Shown here piece by piece: positions 21,801 through 31,246 of a stretch of DNA of 39,612 bases (the stretch's first letter is position 1; every line of letters begins with the position of its first letter). Source of the stretch: DATMGU01 sp035555315 (GTDB lineage: Bacteria; Pseudomonadota; Alphaproteobacteria; ATCC43930; CGMCC-115725); contig DATMGU010000134.1 of NCBI GenBank assembly GCA_035555315.1, positions 1 to 39,612 on the forward strand, given 5' to 3'. Made by a program: the position numbers and the translations under genes. The notes beneath the pieces were generated by a model. It was not told the DNA's origin. It ran no database searches and saw nothing but the letters and a program-made list of their open reading frames with translations.

Positions 21801-22537
21801 GCAGCGACCGCGTCGGCGAAGCCCCTCACGAGCGCGTCTGCCGTCAGTTCATGGCCAATCGAAGCTTCATGCACGGCTGGGAGCGCCGCCAGAAGCGGCG
21901 GTAAATTATCGAGGTTCAGATCGTGGCCGATGTTCACGACAAGGCCAAGATTGGCGGCGCATCGGGCGGTATCGGCACAGGCCTCCAGCGATGCCTCGGC
22001 TCTACCGTCGCGCGCGGCGGTGGCATAGGAGCCGGTGTAGATTTCGATCCCATCGGCGCCGGTCGCCGCGACACGCGGCACCACGTCAGGATCGGGATCG
22101 ACGAATAGGATGACCCGACAGCCGAACTCCTTCAGGGCGGTGACCGAGGATCTGACCAGAAGCGTATCGTCGGCTCCAAGCTTCCATCCTTCTTCCGAGG
22201 TGAGAACGCCGGGTGCGTCGGGGACCAGCGTGCATTGCTCCGGCCGCACCATCCGGACGATGTCGAACAGTCGCGTGTCGGGGTAGCCTTCGACGTTAAG
22301 TTCAAACGCAGGTCGCCATGGTTTCATCAGTTCCGCCAATCCGAGTACATCGGTGCGGCGGATATGGCGCTCGTCCGGCCGTGGATGGACGGTTATGCCA
22401 TCCGCCCCGGCCTCCCGCGCAAGCGCGGCGAAGCGCAGTACGTCGGGCACACCCGTACGACGCGAGTTCCGCAACAAAGCAACCTTATTCAGGTTCACGC
22501 TGAGACGGGCGGCGGATGGGGTAACGACTTGATTCAT
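21770..22537 (-). CDS. pdxJ: Pyridoxine 5'-phosphate synthase
   Basis: PdxJ condenses 3-amino-2-oxopropyl phosphate with deoxyxylulose 5-phosphate to form the pyridoxine ring. The 255-residue TIM barrel shows LSVNLNKVALLRNSR at the start, ITVHPRPDERHIR around 48-60, the FELNVEG strand with its Glu, GIEIYTGSYA, and VNIGHDLNLDNL with the catalytic His. The N-terminal motif reads NLNKVALLRN rather than the common NIDHVATLRN, pointing to a divergent PdxJ subgroup. The ATG at 22537 has a GGAAGG site. It is divergent from an MFS gene. The substrate deoxyxylulose phosphate would come from dxs, which is not in this window. Confidence 0.93.
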   Translation of the reverse strand: MNQVVTPSAARLSVNLNKVALLRNSRRTGVPDVLRFAALAREAGADGITVHPRPDERHIRRTDVLGLAELMKPWRPAFELNVEGYPDTRLFDIVRMVRPEQCTLVPDAPGVLTSEEGWKLGADDTLLVRSSVTALKEFGCRVILFVDPDPDVVPRVAATGADGIEIYTGSYATAARDGRAEASLEACADTARCAANLGLVVNIGHDLNLDNLPPLLAALPAVHEASIGHELTADALVRGFADAVAAYKLALTGRA

Positions 22538-22750
22538 AGGGCTGCCTTCCGCACCGACTCGACCGGATTCCCAGCCGACTCAAATGCGCATAACCGGACG
22601 CCTAACATCCGTCAACGATCGCGAGAGCAACGCCAAACCTTAACGACCGCCAAACGCTATCCCACAGACCAGCCATGCCGGAACCGCCGTTGTGCGGTGC
22701 GGCAACTTAACCGACGCTTGGTCTAGTCATCACTGCAATTGGACCGAGAC

Positions 22751-23959
22751 ATGTTCGCACGCTTGGCCGCCGGATCGCGGCCGAACGCCAATGATCCTAT
22801 GTTCATCGCCGCCCTCGCGGTGCTGATGACGTTCGGTCCGATGGCGATCGACATGTACCTTCCGGCCTTGACCTCGATCGCCGGGGTGTTCCATGCGACG
22901 CAGGACCAAGTGCAGTGGTCGCTCTCCGCGTTCTTCCTCGGTTTCGGTATCGGGCAGATCGTCTGGGGCGCGCTCAGCGATTGGCTGGGGCGGCGCATAC
23001 CGGTGATGGTCGGCATCGCCCTTTACGGCATCGGCTGCGTCGGCTGCAGCTTGGCGCCGGACATCGCCCATCTGGCGGTCTGGCGCTTCGTCCAGGCGCT
23101 GGGCGCCTGCGCCGGACCTGTGCTGGCACGCGCCATGGTGCGCGATGCCTTCGGTCGCGATCGCGCCGCCAGCGTTCTGTCGCTGATGATGCTGGTCATG
23201 GGCATCGCCCCGATGGTCGCACCCCTGGTTGGCGGCCAGATCCTGATCTATGCGAATTGGCGGACCATCTTCTGGGTGCAGGCGGCGTTCGGCATCGTGG
23301 CCTTGCTGGGCGTGATGAGCCTGCCGGAAACCCTCGCCCGCGGTGAGCGGCGCGAACTGCATATCGGTCACATGGCGCAGGCCTACCTGCGGCTGCTGAC
23401 CAGCCGGCAATATCTCGGTTATGCATTGTCGTCCGCCATGATCCTCGGCGCCATGTTCGCCTATATCTCCGGCTCGCCCTTCGTCTATATCGAGTATTTC
23501 AAGGTCCGGCCGGAGAATTACGGCTTTCTGTTCGGCGTGAACATCGTCGCGATGATCATTGTGAATACGCTGAACAGCCAGTTGGTGATGCGCTTCGGCA
23601 CCGATCGAATGATGCGCATCGGCTGCGTGATGTCCGCGGTATTCGGCATCGCGTTGCTGGCCGTGGCAATGACCGGCTTCGGCGGGCTGTTCGGCATCGC
23701 CGCGACGCTGTTCCTGTTCCTCGGCATGAACGGCATGGTCGGCGCCAACGGCATGGCCGGCGCCATGTCGTCGTTTCCCTATATCGCTGGCTCCGCCTCC
23801 GCCCTCGCCGGCATGCTGCAATTCGCTTCCGGTGCGCTCGCCGGCAGCGCCGTCGGCGCCTTGGCCAACGGCACCCCGATACCGATGGCGGCGGTCATCT
23901 GCGGCACCAGCATCGCCGGCGCCGCCCTCAATATCGCCCTGGTCCGCCGCGCCGCCTAA
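22751..23959 (+). CDS. Bcr/CflA-type multidrug efflux MFS transporter
   Basis: A 402-residue, 12-helix major facilitator of the Bcr/CflA drug:proton antiporter group. The first helices carry the group's typical pattern: MTFGPMAIDMYLPALTSIA, then QVQWSLSAFFLGFGIGQ, the GALSDWLGRRIPVM loop between helices 2 and 3, and RFVQALGACAGPVLARAMVRD in helix 4. The ATG at 22751 is preferred to a TTG at 22739. It is convergent with the giant ABC gene, whose stop is 22 bases away. Substrate is not predictable. Confidence 0.93.
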   Translation: MFARLAAGSRPNANDPMFIAALAVLMTFGPMAIDMYLPALTSIAGVFHATQDQVQWSLSAFFLGFGIGQIVWGALSDWLGRRIPVMVGIALYGIGCVGCSLAPDIAHLAVWRFVQALGACAGPVLARAMVRDAFGRDRAASVLSLMMLVMGIAPMVAPLVGGQILIYANWRTIFWVQAAFGIVALLGVMSLPETLARGERRELHIGHMAQAYLRLLTSRQYLGYALSSAMILGAMFAYISGSPFVYIEYFKVRPENYGFLFGVNIVAMIIVNTLNSQLVMRFGTDRMMRIGCVMSAVFGIALLAVAMTGFGGLFGIAATLFLFLGMNGMVGANGMAGAMSSFPYIAGSASALAGMLQFASGALAGSAVGALANGTPIPMAAVICGTSIAGAALNIALVRRAA

Positions 23960-23981
23960 TCGGCCACCCAGCCGGCACCGA

Positions 23982-26900
23982 CTATCCCGCGTCGCGCCAC
24001 ACGGCGCCGGCCATCTGGCGGTCGACCAGCCTCGCATAGGTGCCGCGCCGGGCGATCAGCTCCGCATGGCCGCCGGCCTCGATCACCCGCCCGCCATCCA
24101 GCACCAGAATGGTATCCGCCGCCTGGATGGTCGACAGCCGATGCGCCACCACGATGGTGGTGCGGTCGACCATCAACGCGTCGAGGGCGGCGCGCACCTG
24201 CTGCTCGCTCAACGTGTCGAGATGCGAGGTCGCCTCATCCAGCACGAGGATCGGCGCGTCCTTGAGGAAGGCGCGGGCGATGGCGATCCGCTGACGCTGG
24301 CCGCCGGAAAGCTGCACACCGCGCTCGCCGACCCGGGTCCGCAACCCATCGGGCAACCGGGCGACGAACTCGCTCAGCGCCGCTTGGCTGATCGCCCGAT
24401 CCAGCTCCTCGGCACTGGCGCCGGGTCTCGCCAGCAGGATATTCGCCGCCAGCGTATCGTTGAACAGATAGGTGTCCTGGGCGACCAGGGCGATCCGCTC
24501 GCGCAAACCATCGAGCGAAAGCCGACGCAGATCGACGCCATCGAGCAGGATCGCCCCCTGCTGCGGATCCCAAAAGCGCAGCAACAGGTTGGCGATGGTC
24601 GTCTTGCCGGCGCCGGACGGCCCGACCAAGGCAACCGTCGAGCCCGCCGTCACCTCGAAGCTCATCTCGGCAAGGGCAGAGCGCTGCCGGCCCGGATAGG
24701 TAAAGCCGACCCGGTCGAAGCGGAGCGCCGAGCCGCCGGAGGGTGCCGCCGGCAGGATCGGCCCATCGGTGATCACGACCGGTTCGGCATGCACGACATG
24801 CAGCCGCCGGGTCGAGGCGATGGTATCGGCGAGTTGCCGGCCGACCTGCGCGATCTCGGCGATCGGCATGAACGCCGCGACCGAGATCAGGATCAACAGC
24901 GGCAGCAGCGCCGGCGAGAGCCAGCCGGCGGTCACCATCGCCGCGCCGCCAACGGCGACCACGAGCCCGCCGAGGCCGGTCGCGATCTCCAGCCCCGCCG
25001 TCTGGCGTGCCAGATCGGCCAGCAAGGCGAAACGCAGCGTCTGATAACGCTCGACCAGGCCCGCGAACTCCGTGCGACGGGCGCCGGTCGCCTGGAAGGC
25101 GATCAGTTCGGACAGACCCTGGATCGTCTCAGTGATATGCGCGCTCAATTGCCCAAGCGCCTGACGCGCCTCCGACCCCAGCCGATCGATCTTGCGGCGC
25201 CCCATGATGGGCGACAAGGCGGCATAGCCGAGGAACGGCAGCAAAGCGAGGGCGAGCGGCCAGCCGGTCCAGAACAGCGTCGCCAGCACGGCACCGGGGA
25301 CGATGACCGCGACGCAAGCCGGCGCCACGGTATGCGCGAAGAAATACTCGACCGTCTCGACATCCTGGGTCGCGAGCGCCACCAAATCGCCGGATCGGCG
25401 TTGCAGCAGATAGGCCGGCGCCAGCGCATCGAGCTTGGCGAACAACTGGATGCGCATCTCCGCCAACAGCTTGTAGGCCATGGCATGCGCCAGCCAGGAT
25501 TCCAGCCAGTGCAGCACCGCCGCCACGGGTGCCGCGATTAGCAACCCGACCACCAGCGAGGTGACCGGCGTGCCGTATTTCACCGCCGCGATCACCAAGG
25601 CGCCCAAGACGCTGACGCCGATGAAGGCCGCCACCCGCCCGATGCCGTAACCGACCGTCAGGGCCAGGGCGCGCCACCACGGGCGGATGACGCGCAGCAA
25701 TGTCGCGATCGTCTCGGGCCAGCCGACCAAGGCGGCGTCCGCCCCGATGTCCCGCCGCTCGATGGTGGCGGCTTCCTCACCGACCGGTACCGCCGCCGCC
25801 TGGGCCGGCACCGGCAGCAGCTCGATCGTCGCCGGGGCGCCGGTCGTCGCCACCTGCGGTCCCATCAAGCGCCGATAGGCGCCGTCGCGCGCGATCAGTT
25901 CGTCATGCCGGCCGCTCTCCACCACCCGGCCCTCATCGAGCACCAGGATGCGGTCCGCGCCGATCACGCTGGACAGGCGATGCGCCAGGATCAGGGTGGT
26001 GCGGCCCTGCATCAGCCGGTCGAGCGCCTGCTGGATGATCGCCTCGTTCTCAGCGTCGACCGCCGACAGCGCCTCGTCGAGGATCAGGATCGGCGCGTCG
26101 CGCAACAGGGCGCGGGCGATCGCCAGACGCTGCCGTTGACCGCCGGACAGGCGGGCACCACGCTCGCCGATCAGCGTCCGATAGCCATCGGGCAACGCCT
26201 CGATGAAATCATGAGCATTGGCGGCACGGGCCGCTTCGATCATCGCCCCCGTGCTGGCGTCGGGCCGGCCGAGCCGCAGATTGTCCTCGATCGTGCCGTA
26301 GAACAGCGTGGTGTCCTGGGCGACGACGGCGATCTGCCGCCGCACCTGCTCGGGATCAAGCGCGCGCAGATCGGTGCCGCCGATGCGTACCGCGCCGGCT
26401 TGCGGGTCGTAAAGCCGCAACAGCAATTGCACGATCGAGGATTTGCCGGCGCCGCTCGGCCCGACCACCCCGACCCGTTCACCGGCGGCGACCTTGAAGC
26501 TCAGCCCCTCATGCGCGGCGCGGCGCCGGCCCGGATAGGCGAAACCCACGGCGTCGAATTCCAAAGTCGGCGCCAGATCGGGCATCGGCCGAACCGAAGC
26601 CGCCGCGGCCGGCGCCGGGCTCTCGCTGTCGAGCAACGCGTGGATGCCGGCCGCGGCCGATTGGCCGGTCATGCCCTGGTGCAGCAGCGAGCGCAAATCG
26701 CGCAGCGGCCGAAAGATCTCCGTACCGGCCATCAGCACGATCAGCAGCGCCTCCAGGCTCATCGTGCCATGGGTCACCCGATAGGCGCCCAGCGCCACGG
26801 CCGCGGCGGCCCCCAGCGCCGTCCCGAGATCGGTCATGCCGCGGGTCAGCAAACCCAGCGCCAACACCCAGAACGTGCTGTCCGACAGCGCCCGCGCCTT

Positions 26901-27569
26901 ATCGGCGAGCATCGCGCCATAGGTCCGGCTCTGGCCGAACGCCTTCAAGGTCGGCAATCCCTGCACCGCGTCGAGGAATTCCTCGCCGAAGGCCTTGAAC
27001 GCCTTCTGCCGAGCCAGCGCCGCTTGACGATCGCGGCGATGGATCAGGATCGGCAACAGCAGCGTGAACAAGGCCGCCGCGACCAATACCGACGCGACGG
27101 GCAGGTCCCACCAGGCGATGAACGCGAAGATCGCCACCGGTGCGGCGGCGGCGATGCAGAGCTGCGGCAGGTATTGACCGAAGAAGGTCTGGAGCTGCTC
27201 GACACCGTCGACCATCGACAGCATCACGCCGCCGGTCCGCTCGGCACCGAACCAGCCGGGACCCAGTGCCACGATCTTATCGTAGAGCCGGCCGCGCAGC
27301 GCGCTCTGCACCTGCCCCGCCGTGCGGTGTGCCACAATGGTCCGCAGATGGTCGAGCCCGGCGCGCAGGATGATCGACGCGGCCACACCGCAGGCCGGCA
27401 GCACGACCTGACCCGCCGAGGCCCCCTGAAACACCAGCGCCAGCAATTGGCCGAGAAACACGAAGCGCGCGATACCGAACGCCATCGCCATGAGGCCGAG
27501 CACCACCGACGCGACGATCCGGCCGCGCAGTCCCGCCATCATCCGCCACAGCCTCAGATCGAAATACAT
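23982..27569 (-). CDS. Single-chain CydDC-like ABC exporter (two membrane plus two ATPase domains fused)
   Basis: A 1195-residue ABC exporter in which two half-transporters are joined. Order: membrane domain 1 (about 15-300), ATPase 1 (Walker A GPSGAGKSS near 371, LSGGQRQRLAIARALL, Walker B ILILDEALSAVD), a linker, membrane domain 2 (about 640-900), ATPase 2 (Walker A GPSGAGKTT near 985, LSGGQRQRIAIARAFL, ILVLDEATSHLD). The first half has the CydD-like segment VDGVEQLQTFFGQYLPQL. E. coli CydD and CydC are separate proteins that export glutathione and cysteine to the periplasm and support cytochrome bd assembly; here no cytochrome gene is near. Both sites look catalytically intact. The ATG at 27569 has a GGGGAG site; an ATG at 27596 and a TTG at 27629 lie upstream. 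Confidence 0.9.
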   Translation of the reverse strand: MYFDLRLWRMMAGLRGRIVASVVLGLMAMAFGIARFVFLGQLLALVFQGASAGQVVLPACGVAASIILRAGLDHLRTIVAHRTAGQVQSALRGRLYDKIVALGPGWFGAERTGGVMLSMVDGVEQLQTFFGQYLPQLCIAAAAPVAIFAFIAWWDLPVASVLVAAALFTLLLPILIHRRDRQAALARQKAFKAFGEEFLDAVQGLPTLKAFGQSRTYGAMLADKARALSDSTFWVLALGLLTRGMTDLGTALGAAAAVALGAYRVTHGTMSLEALLIVLMAGTEIFRPLRDLRSLLHQGMTGQSAAAGIHALLDSESPAPAAAASVRPMPDLAPTLEFDAVGFAYPGRRRAAHEGLSFKVAAGERVGVVGPSGAGKSSIVQLLLRLYDPQAGAVRIGGTDLRALDPEQVRRQIAVVAQDTTLFYGTIEDNLRLGRPDASTGAMIEAARAANAHDFIEALPDGYRTLIGERGARLSGGQRQRLAIARALLRDAPILILDEALSAVDAENEAIIQQALDRLMQGRTTLILAHRLSSVIGADRILVLDEGRVVESGRHDELIARDGAYRRLMGPQVATTGAPATIELLPVPAQAAAVPVGEEAATIERRDIGADAALVGWPETIATLLRVIRPWWRALALTVGYGIGRVAAFIGVSVLGALVIAAVKYGTPVTSLVVGLLIAAPVAAVLHWLESWLAHAMAYKLLAEMRIQLFAKLDALAPAYLLQRRSGDLVALATQDVETVEYFFAHTVAPACVAVIVPGAVLATLFWTGWPLALALLPFLGYAALSPIMGRRKIDRLGSEARQALGQLSAHITETIQGLSELIAFQATGARRTEFAGLVERYQTLRFALLADLARQTAGLEIATGLGGLVVAVGGAAMVTAGWLSPALLPLLILISVAAFMPIAEIAQVGRQLADTIASTRRLHVVHAEPVVITDGPILPAAPSGGSALRFDRVGFTYPGRQRSALAEMSFEVTAGSTVALVGPSGAGKTTIANLLLRFWDPQQGAILLDGVDLRRLSLDGLRERIALVAQDTYLFNDTLAANILLARPGASAEELDRAISQAALSEFVARLPDGLRTRVGERGVQLSGGQRQRIAIARAFLKDAPILVLDEATSHLDTLSEQQVRAALDALMVDRTTIVVAHRLSTIQAADTILVLDGGRVIEAGGHAELIARRGTYARLVDRQMAGAVWRDAG

Positions 27570-27681
27570 CGCGCCGTCTCCCCGCTCGAATTGCATCGCC
27601 GCTGTCGAGCCAGTAAGACGGTTTTGCAATCGCCGTGCAAAAGACGGCTGCTCAAGGGGTGTTGAGCGAATTGCAACAGTA

Positions 27682-28989
27682 TCAGCCAGTTCGGCGAAAC
27701 ACCGCGGCGAGTTCGATATGCGCCGACCAGACGAACTGATCGACCGGCTGGACCAATTCGGCGGTATAGCCGCCGGCGATCAGGATGCCGGCGTCGCGGG
27801 CGAAGCTGGCCGGATTGCACGACACCGCGACGATGATCGGTATGCGGGATGCCGCCAACGCCTCCGCCTGGGCCCGAGCACCGACACGCGGCGGATCGAA
27901 CACGGCGAGATCGAACCCGTCCAGCTCGGCACCGGCGAGCGGCCGCGCCGCCAGATCCCGCCGCTCGGTAGTCACCCCCACCAGTTGCGCGCGTCGCCCG
28001 GCCGCCGCCATCGCCGCCACGGAGTTCGGGTCACCCTCCACCGCGTGCACGGTGGCGTGGGCGGCGAGCCGAAACGCGAAGGTACCGATGCCGGCAAACA
28101 GATCGAGCGCCCGCGTGGCCCCGACGGCCGCCTCCAGCACCACCCCGGCCAAGGCCTGCTCGCCCGCCTCGGTCGCCTGCAGGAAGCCGCCGGGTGGCAG
28201 ATCCACAGCGATACCACCCGGCCGCACCACCGGCATCCGGCGCAGCGTCACTGGTTCCGCCGGCGCCTCACCGATCCGCCAGGACAGCCGCGCCAGATCC
28301 TCCACCACCGCGAAAGCGGACAGGCGTTCCAGCGCCGCCAGTTCCGGCAGGCGTGCCAGCCCCAGCACCACATCGATGCCGGTCTCGCTCAGGGTCAGCA
28401 CGACGTCGCCGCCTTCCCCCGCCAGCCAGATCTCGCTGAGCAGTCGGCGCAGCGGGGCGATCAAGCGAACGAGACCGGGATGCAGCACCGGGCATTCCGC
28501 CAGATCGAGGATGGTGTGGCTGGCTCGAGTGTTGAAGCCGAGAACGACGCCCCCGGCCAGCCGCCGGCCGGCCAGGGCGGCACGGCGCCGCGTGGCCGAC
28601 GGGCACAGGATCGGCGATGCCACATCGAGGCCCCCGATACCCTGTCGGCGCAGGGCGCTCTGAACCAAGCCGCGCTTGAACTCGGCATAAGCCGGCCCGG
28701 CCACATGCTGTAGAGTACAGCCCCCGCAGCGGCCGAAATGCTGGCACGGGGCGGCGATCCGATCGGACCCCTCGGACAGGCGCTCGACCTCCTGAGCCAC
28801 CCAACCATCGCCGGCCCGCATCAACCGAGCGCGCACCCGCTCCCCCGGCAAGGCGAACGGCACCGCGACACGCTGGCCGTCGAGACTGGCGAGGCCATCG
28901 CCGCCGCTGCCGAGCCGATCGATGGCCAACTCGACGGGCGGACCGGCGGGGGACGCCCTCGGCCGGGTGCCACGACGGACCGGTCTCAT
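27682..28989 (-). CDS. Class I SAM-dependent RNA m5U methyltransferase, iron-sulfur (RlmD/RumA/TrmA-like)
   Basis: A 435-residue RNA uracil-C5 methyltransferase. Domain order: an N-terminal TRAM-like RNA-binding region (about 15-75, VELAIDRLGSGGDGLA), an iron-sulfur motif CxxxxxCGGC at about 81-91 with a further Cys in AECPVL, the SAM site ALDLFAGIGTFAF near 300, the DPPR motif and the catalytic Cys in VSCNPASFARD near the end. This matches RlmD-like 23S rRNA methyltransferases; alphaproteobacterial members can have other RNA targets. The ATG at 28989 overlaps the tlyA stop by four bases, so the two rRNA-modifying genes are coupled. Confidence 0.9.
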   Translation of the reverse strand: MRPVRRGTRPRASPAGPPVELAIDRLGSGGDGLASLDGQRVAVPFALPGERVRARLMRAGDGWVAQEVERLSEGSDRIAAPCQHFGRCGGCTLQHVAGPAYAEFKRGLVQSALRRQGIGGLDVASPILCPSATRRRAALAGRRLAGGVVLGFNTRASHTILDLAECPVLHPGLVRLIAPLRRLLSEIWLAGEGGDVVLTLSETGIDVVLGLARLPELAALERLSAFAVVEDLARLSWRIGEAPAEPVTLRRMPVVRPGGIAVDLPPGGFLQATEAGEQALAGVVLEAAVGATRALDLFAGIGTFAFRLAAHATVHAVEGDPNSVAAMAAAGRRAQLVGVTTERRDLAARPLAGAELDGFDLAVFDPPRVGARAQAEALAASRIPIIVAVSCNPASFARDAGILIAGGYTAELVQPVDQFVWSAHIELAAVFRRTG

Positions 28990-29750
28990 GCCGGGTCCCG
29001 CGGCGTGTGGCGCCCGGCGATCAGGAACTCCTTGTTGCCTTCCGGTCCGAGAATAGGGCTCTCGGCGATGCCCAGCACGCTCCAGCCGGGTCGTGCCGCG
29101 AGCCAGGCGCGGATCCGTTCGCAGACCTCCTCGTGCAGTGCAGGATCGCGCACTACCCCGCCCTTGCCGACCCGGCCACGGCCGACCTCGAATTGCGGCT
29201 TGATCAGCGCCAGCAGAACCGCCCCCGGTGCCGCGAGATCGAGGGCCGCAGGCAGGATCGTCTCCAGGCCGATAAAGCTCGCATCGCAGACCACCAGGCT
29301 CGGCGCGTCCGGAATCTCGGCGCGTGTCAGATGCCGGGCATTGGTGCGTTCCAGCACGACCACGCGACCGTCCTGGCGCAGTTTCCAAGCCAATTGGCCA
29401 TGCCCGACATCGACCGCGTAGACCTTGGCCGCCCCACGGGTCAGCAGGACATCGGTGAAGCCGCCGGTCGACGCCCCCACATCCAAAGCGGTGACGCCGG
29501 TCGGATCGATATCGAATTGATCCAGCCCATGAGCCAGTTTAAGCCCGCCGCGCGAGACCCAGGGGTGATCCTGTCCCTTGAGGTCGAGCGGCGTATCCAG
29601 CGCGATCCGCAGGCCCGGCTTATCGAGCCGCCTCGTGCCGCTCATCACCTGCCCCGCGATGATCAGCGCCTGGGCTCGACCACGGCTTTCGACCAAGCCG
29701 CGATCGACCAGCAGCTGATCGAGGCGCTCCTTGGCAATGGCGGCGGCCAT
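28986..29750 (-). CDS. tlyA: TlyA-family rRNA 2'-O-methyltransferase
   Basis: A 254-residue TlyA-type protein, which methylates cytidine 2'-hydroxyls in 16S (and in some species 23S) rRNA; older names call it haemolysin A. An S4 RNA-binding domain occupies about residues 5-65 (ERLDQLLVDRGLVESRGRAQ), followed by an FtsJ-like methyltransferase with the SAM site ALDVGASTGGFTDVLL and the GHGQL and LVVCDASFIGL strands; KPQFEVGRGRVGKGGVV is a clear family signature. The ATG at 29750 begins 4 bases past the MATE stop. It is translationally coupled to the downstream RNA methyltransferase. Confidence 0.94.
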   Translation of the reverse strand: MAAAIAKERLDQLLVDRGLVESRGRAQALIIAGQVMSGTRRLDKPGLRIALDTPLDLKGQDHPWVSRGGLKLAHGLDQFDIDPTGVTALDVGASTGGFTDVLLTRGAAKVYAVDVGHGQLAWKLRQDGRVVVLERTNARHLTRAEIPDAPSLVVCDASFIGLETILPAALDLAAPGAVLLALIKPQFEVGRGRVGKGGVVRDPALHEEVCERIRAWLAARPGWSVLGIAESPILGPEGNKEFLIAGRHTPRDPA

Positions 29751-29754
29751 CCGA

Positions 29755-31221
29755 TCAGGCGGCCCGGCCGCGCGGGCCTGATTGAACCCGGACTGCTTGA
29801 ACAATGTCCTTCGGGGCGGCTATCAGCGGCCGGGTCAGCCGGTCGAACCGCCAGGTCAGCAGCACCGCCCCAACGGCGAGGCCGATAAGGAACCCCCACC
29901 AGAAGCCGAGCGGACCGGCGCCCGACCAGAAGGCGAGGACGATGCCGATGGTGAGGCCGAGACCCCAATAGCCGATCAGCGCCACGACCAACGGCGTTCG
30001 CGTGTCCTTAAGCCCACGCAAGGCGCCGGCGGAGATCGTCTGGGCACCATCGAACACCTGGTAAACCGCCGCCAGCGCCAGCATCGAACTGCCCAGCAGG
30101 GCGACAGCGTCGCGCGAAGGGTCCGCCGGATCGAGATAGAGGCGGATCACCTCGCCCCGCCCGGCCAGCAGCGCCACGGCCATGATCGCCATGAAACCGA
30201 TACCGAGGGCGAGGGCGGCGAAGCCGGCGCGACGCGCCTCAGGCAGGGCGCCGGCACCGGTATGGAAGCCGACCCGAACGGTCGCCGCCTGGGCGATCCC
30301 GAACGGCACCATGAAGGTCAGCGCGCCGATGCCCATGGCGATCTGATGACCGGCGAGCGCCACCGCGCCGAAATATCCCATCAACACGGCGGAGAGCGAG
30401 AACAGCCCCATTTCCACGCAGAAGAGCGCCCCGATCGACCAGCCGAGCCGCGACACCGCCATCACGGCGCGGGCGAGTTCCCACCCGGTGATGCTTAGCA
30501 ATTGGCTGCCGGGGATCAGGCCTCGAACCAAGCCATATCCGGTCAGCGTCACGGCCATCACCCAGAACACCAACGCCGTCGCGAGCCCGGAGCCGTAGAG
30601 GCCGAGGGCCGGGATGCCCAGATGGCCGAACACCAGAACCCAGTTCAACAGCCCGTTCAAAAACAGCCCGCCGAACGCCACCAGCATCACCGGCCGGGGC
30701 CGCTCGATCGCCGAGAAATAGGTGCGCACGGCACCGAACCACAGCGCCGGCAGCACACCCCAGACAATGGCCCGTTCGTAGACACCAGTGGCGGCGGCCA
30801 GCGCCGGCGGCTCGCCCAGCAACGCGAGGCCAGCCGCCGCCGAGCAAAGCGCCAGGATGACCGGTACCGCCAGCAAACTCGCCACGACGAGCCCACCCGC
30901 CAGACTGTCGCCGATCCGCCCGGTTGTCGCCGCCCCCCTCGGAAGCGCACCATCCTGGGCGGCTCCCCGCGCCTGAGAAACCAAGGGTCCGATCGCCGCG
31001 AGCACGCCCTGGCAGACGACGATCAGGAAGATGGCGATGTTGGCGCCGAGCCCGCCCGCCGCCAGCGCATCGGTGCCGAGCCGACCCATCACCACCTGGT
31101 CGGTCATCGACATCAGCATCTGGGCGATCTGCGCGATCGCGATCGGCACCGCCAGGAAGATCGTTTGAGCCAACTCCCACCGCCAGGCCGGCCAGCCGGA
31201 GGTCCGAGACGCGACGATCAT
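29755..31221 (-). CDS. MATE-family multidrug/toxin efflux transporter
   Basis: A 488-residue, 12-helix MATE exporter, which drives out cationic drugs or metabolites with sodium or protons. The first helix reads VPIAIAQIAQMLMSMTDQVV with the following GRLGTDALAAGGL loop, and the second repeat carries the GYFGAVALAGHQIAMGI counterpart, both characteristic of MATE. The ATG at 31221 is the start, 25 bases after ispA. It lies between ispA and tlyA, the place usually taken by dxs in related genomes. Confidence 0.93.
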   Translation of the reverse strand: MIVASRTSGWPAWRWELAQTIFLAVPIAIAQIAQMLMSMTDQVVMGRLGTDALAAGGLGANIAIFLIVVCQGVLAAIGPLVSQARGAAQDGALPRGAATTGRIGDSLAGGLVVASLLAVPVILALCSAAAGLALLGEPPALAAATGVYERAIVWGVLPALWFGAVRTYFSAIERPRPVMLVAFGGLFLNGLLNWVLVFGHLGIPALGLYGSGLATALVFWVMAVTLTGYGLVRGLIPGSQLLSITGWELARAVMAVSRLGWSIGALFCVEMGLFSLSAVLMGYFGAVALAGHQIAMGIGALTFMVPFGIAQAATVRVGFHTGAGALPEARRAGFAALALGIGFMAIMAVALLAGRGEVIRLYLDPADPSRDAVALLGSSMLALAAVYQVFDGAQTISAGALRGLKDTRTPLVVALIGYWGLGLTIGIVLAFWSGAGPLGFWWGFLIGLAVGAVLLTWRFDRLTRPLIAAPKDIVQAVRVQSGPRGRAA

Positions 31222-31246
31222 CTAACTGGCGGCATGCATGCTGCGG

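Noticed and set aside
25905..27665. A 586-codon plus-strand open frame opposite the ABC exporter, and a 407-codon one at 27490-28713
   Set aside because: They are opposite-strand shadows of GC-rich genes. The translations are rich in Arg, Gln, Gly, His and Asp and show no family motif, while the minus strand encodes clear ABC and methyltransferase motifs.
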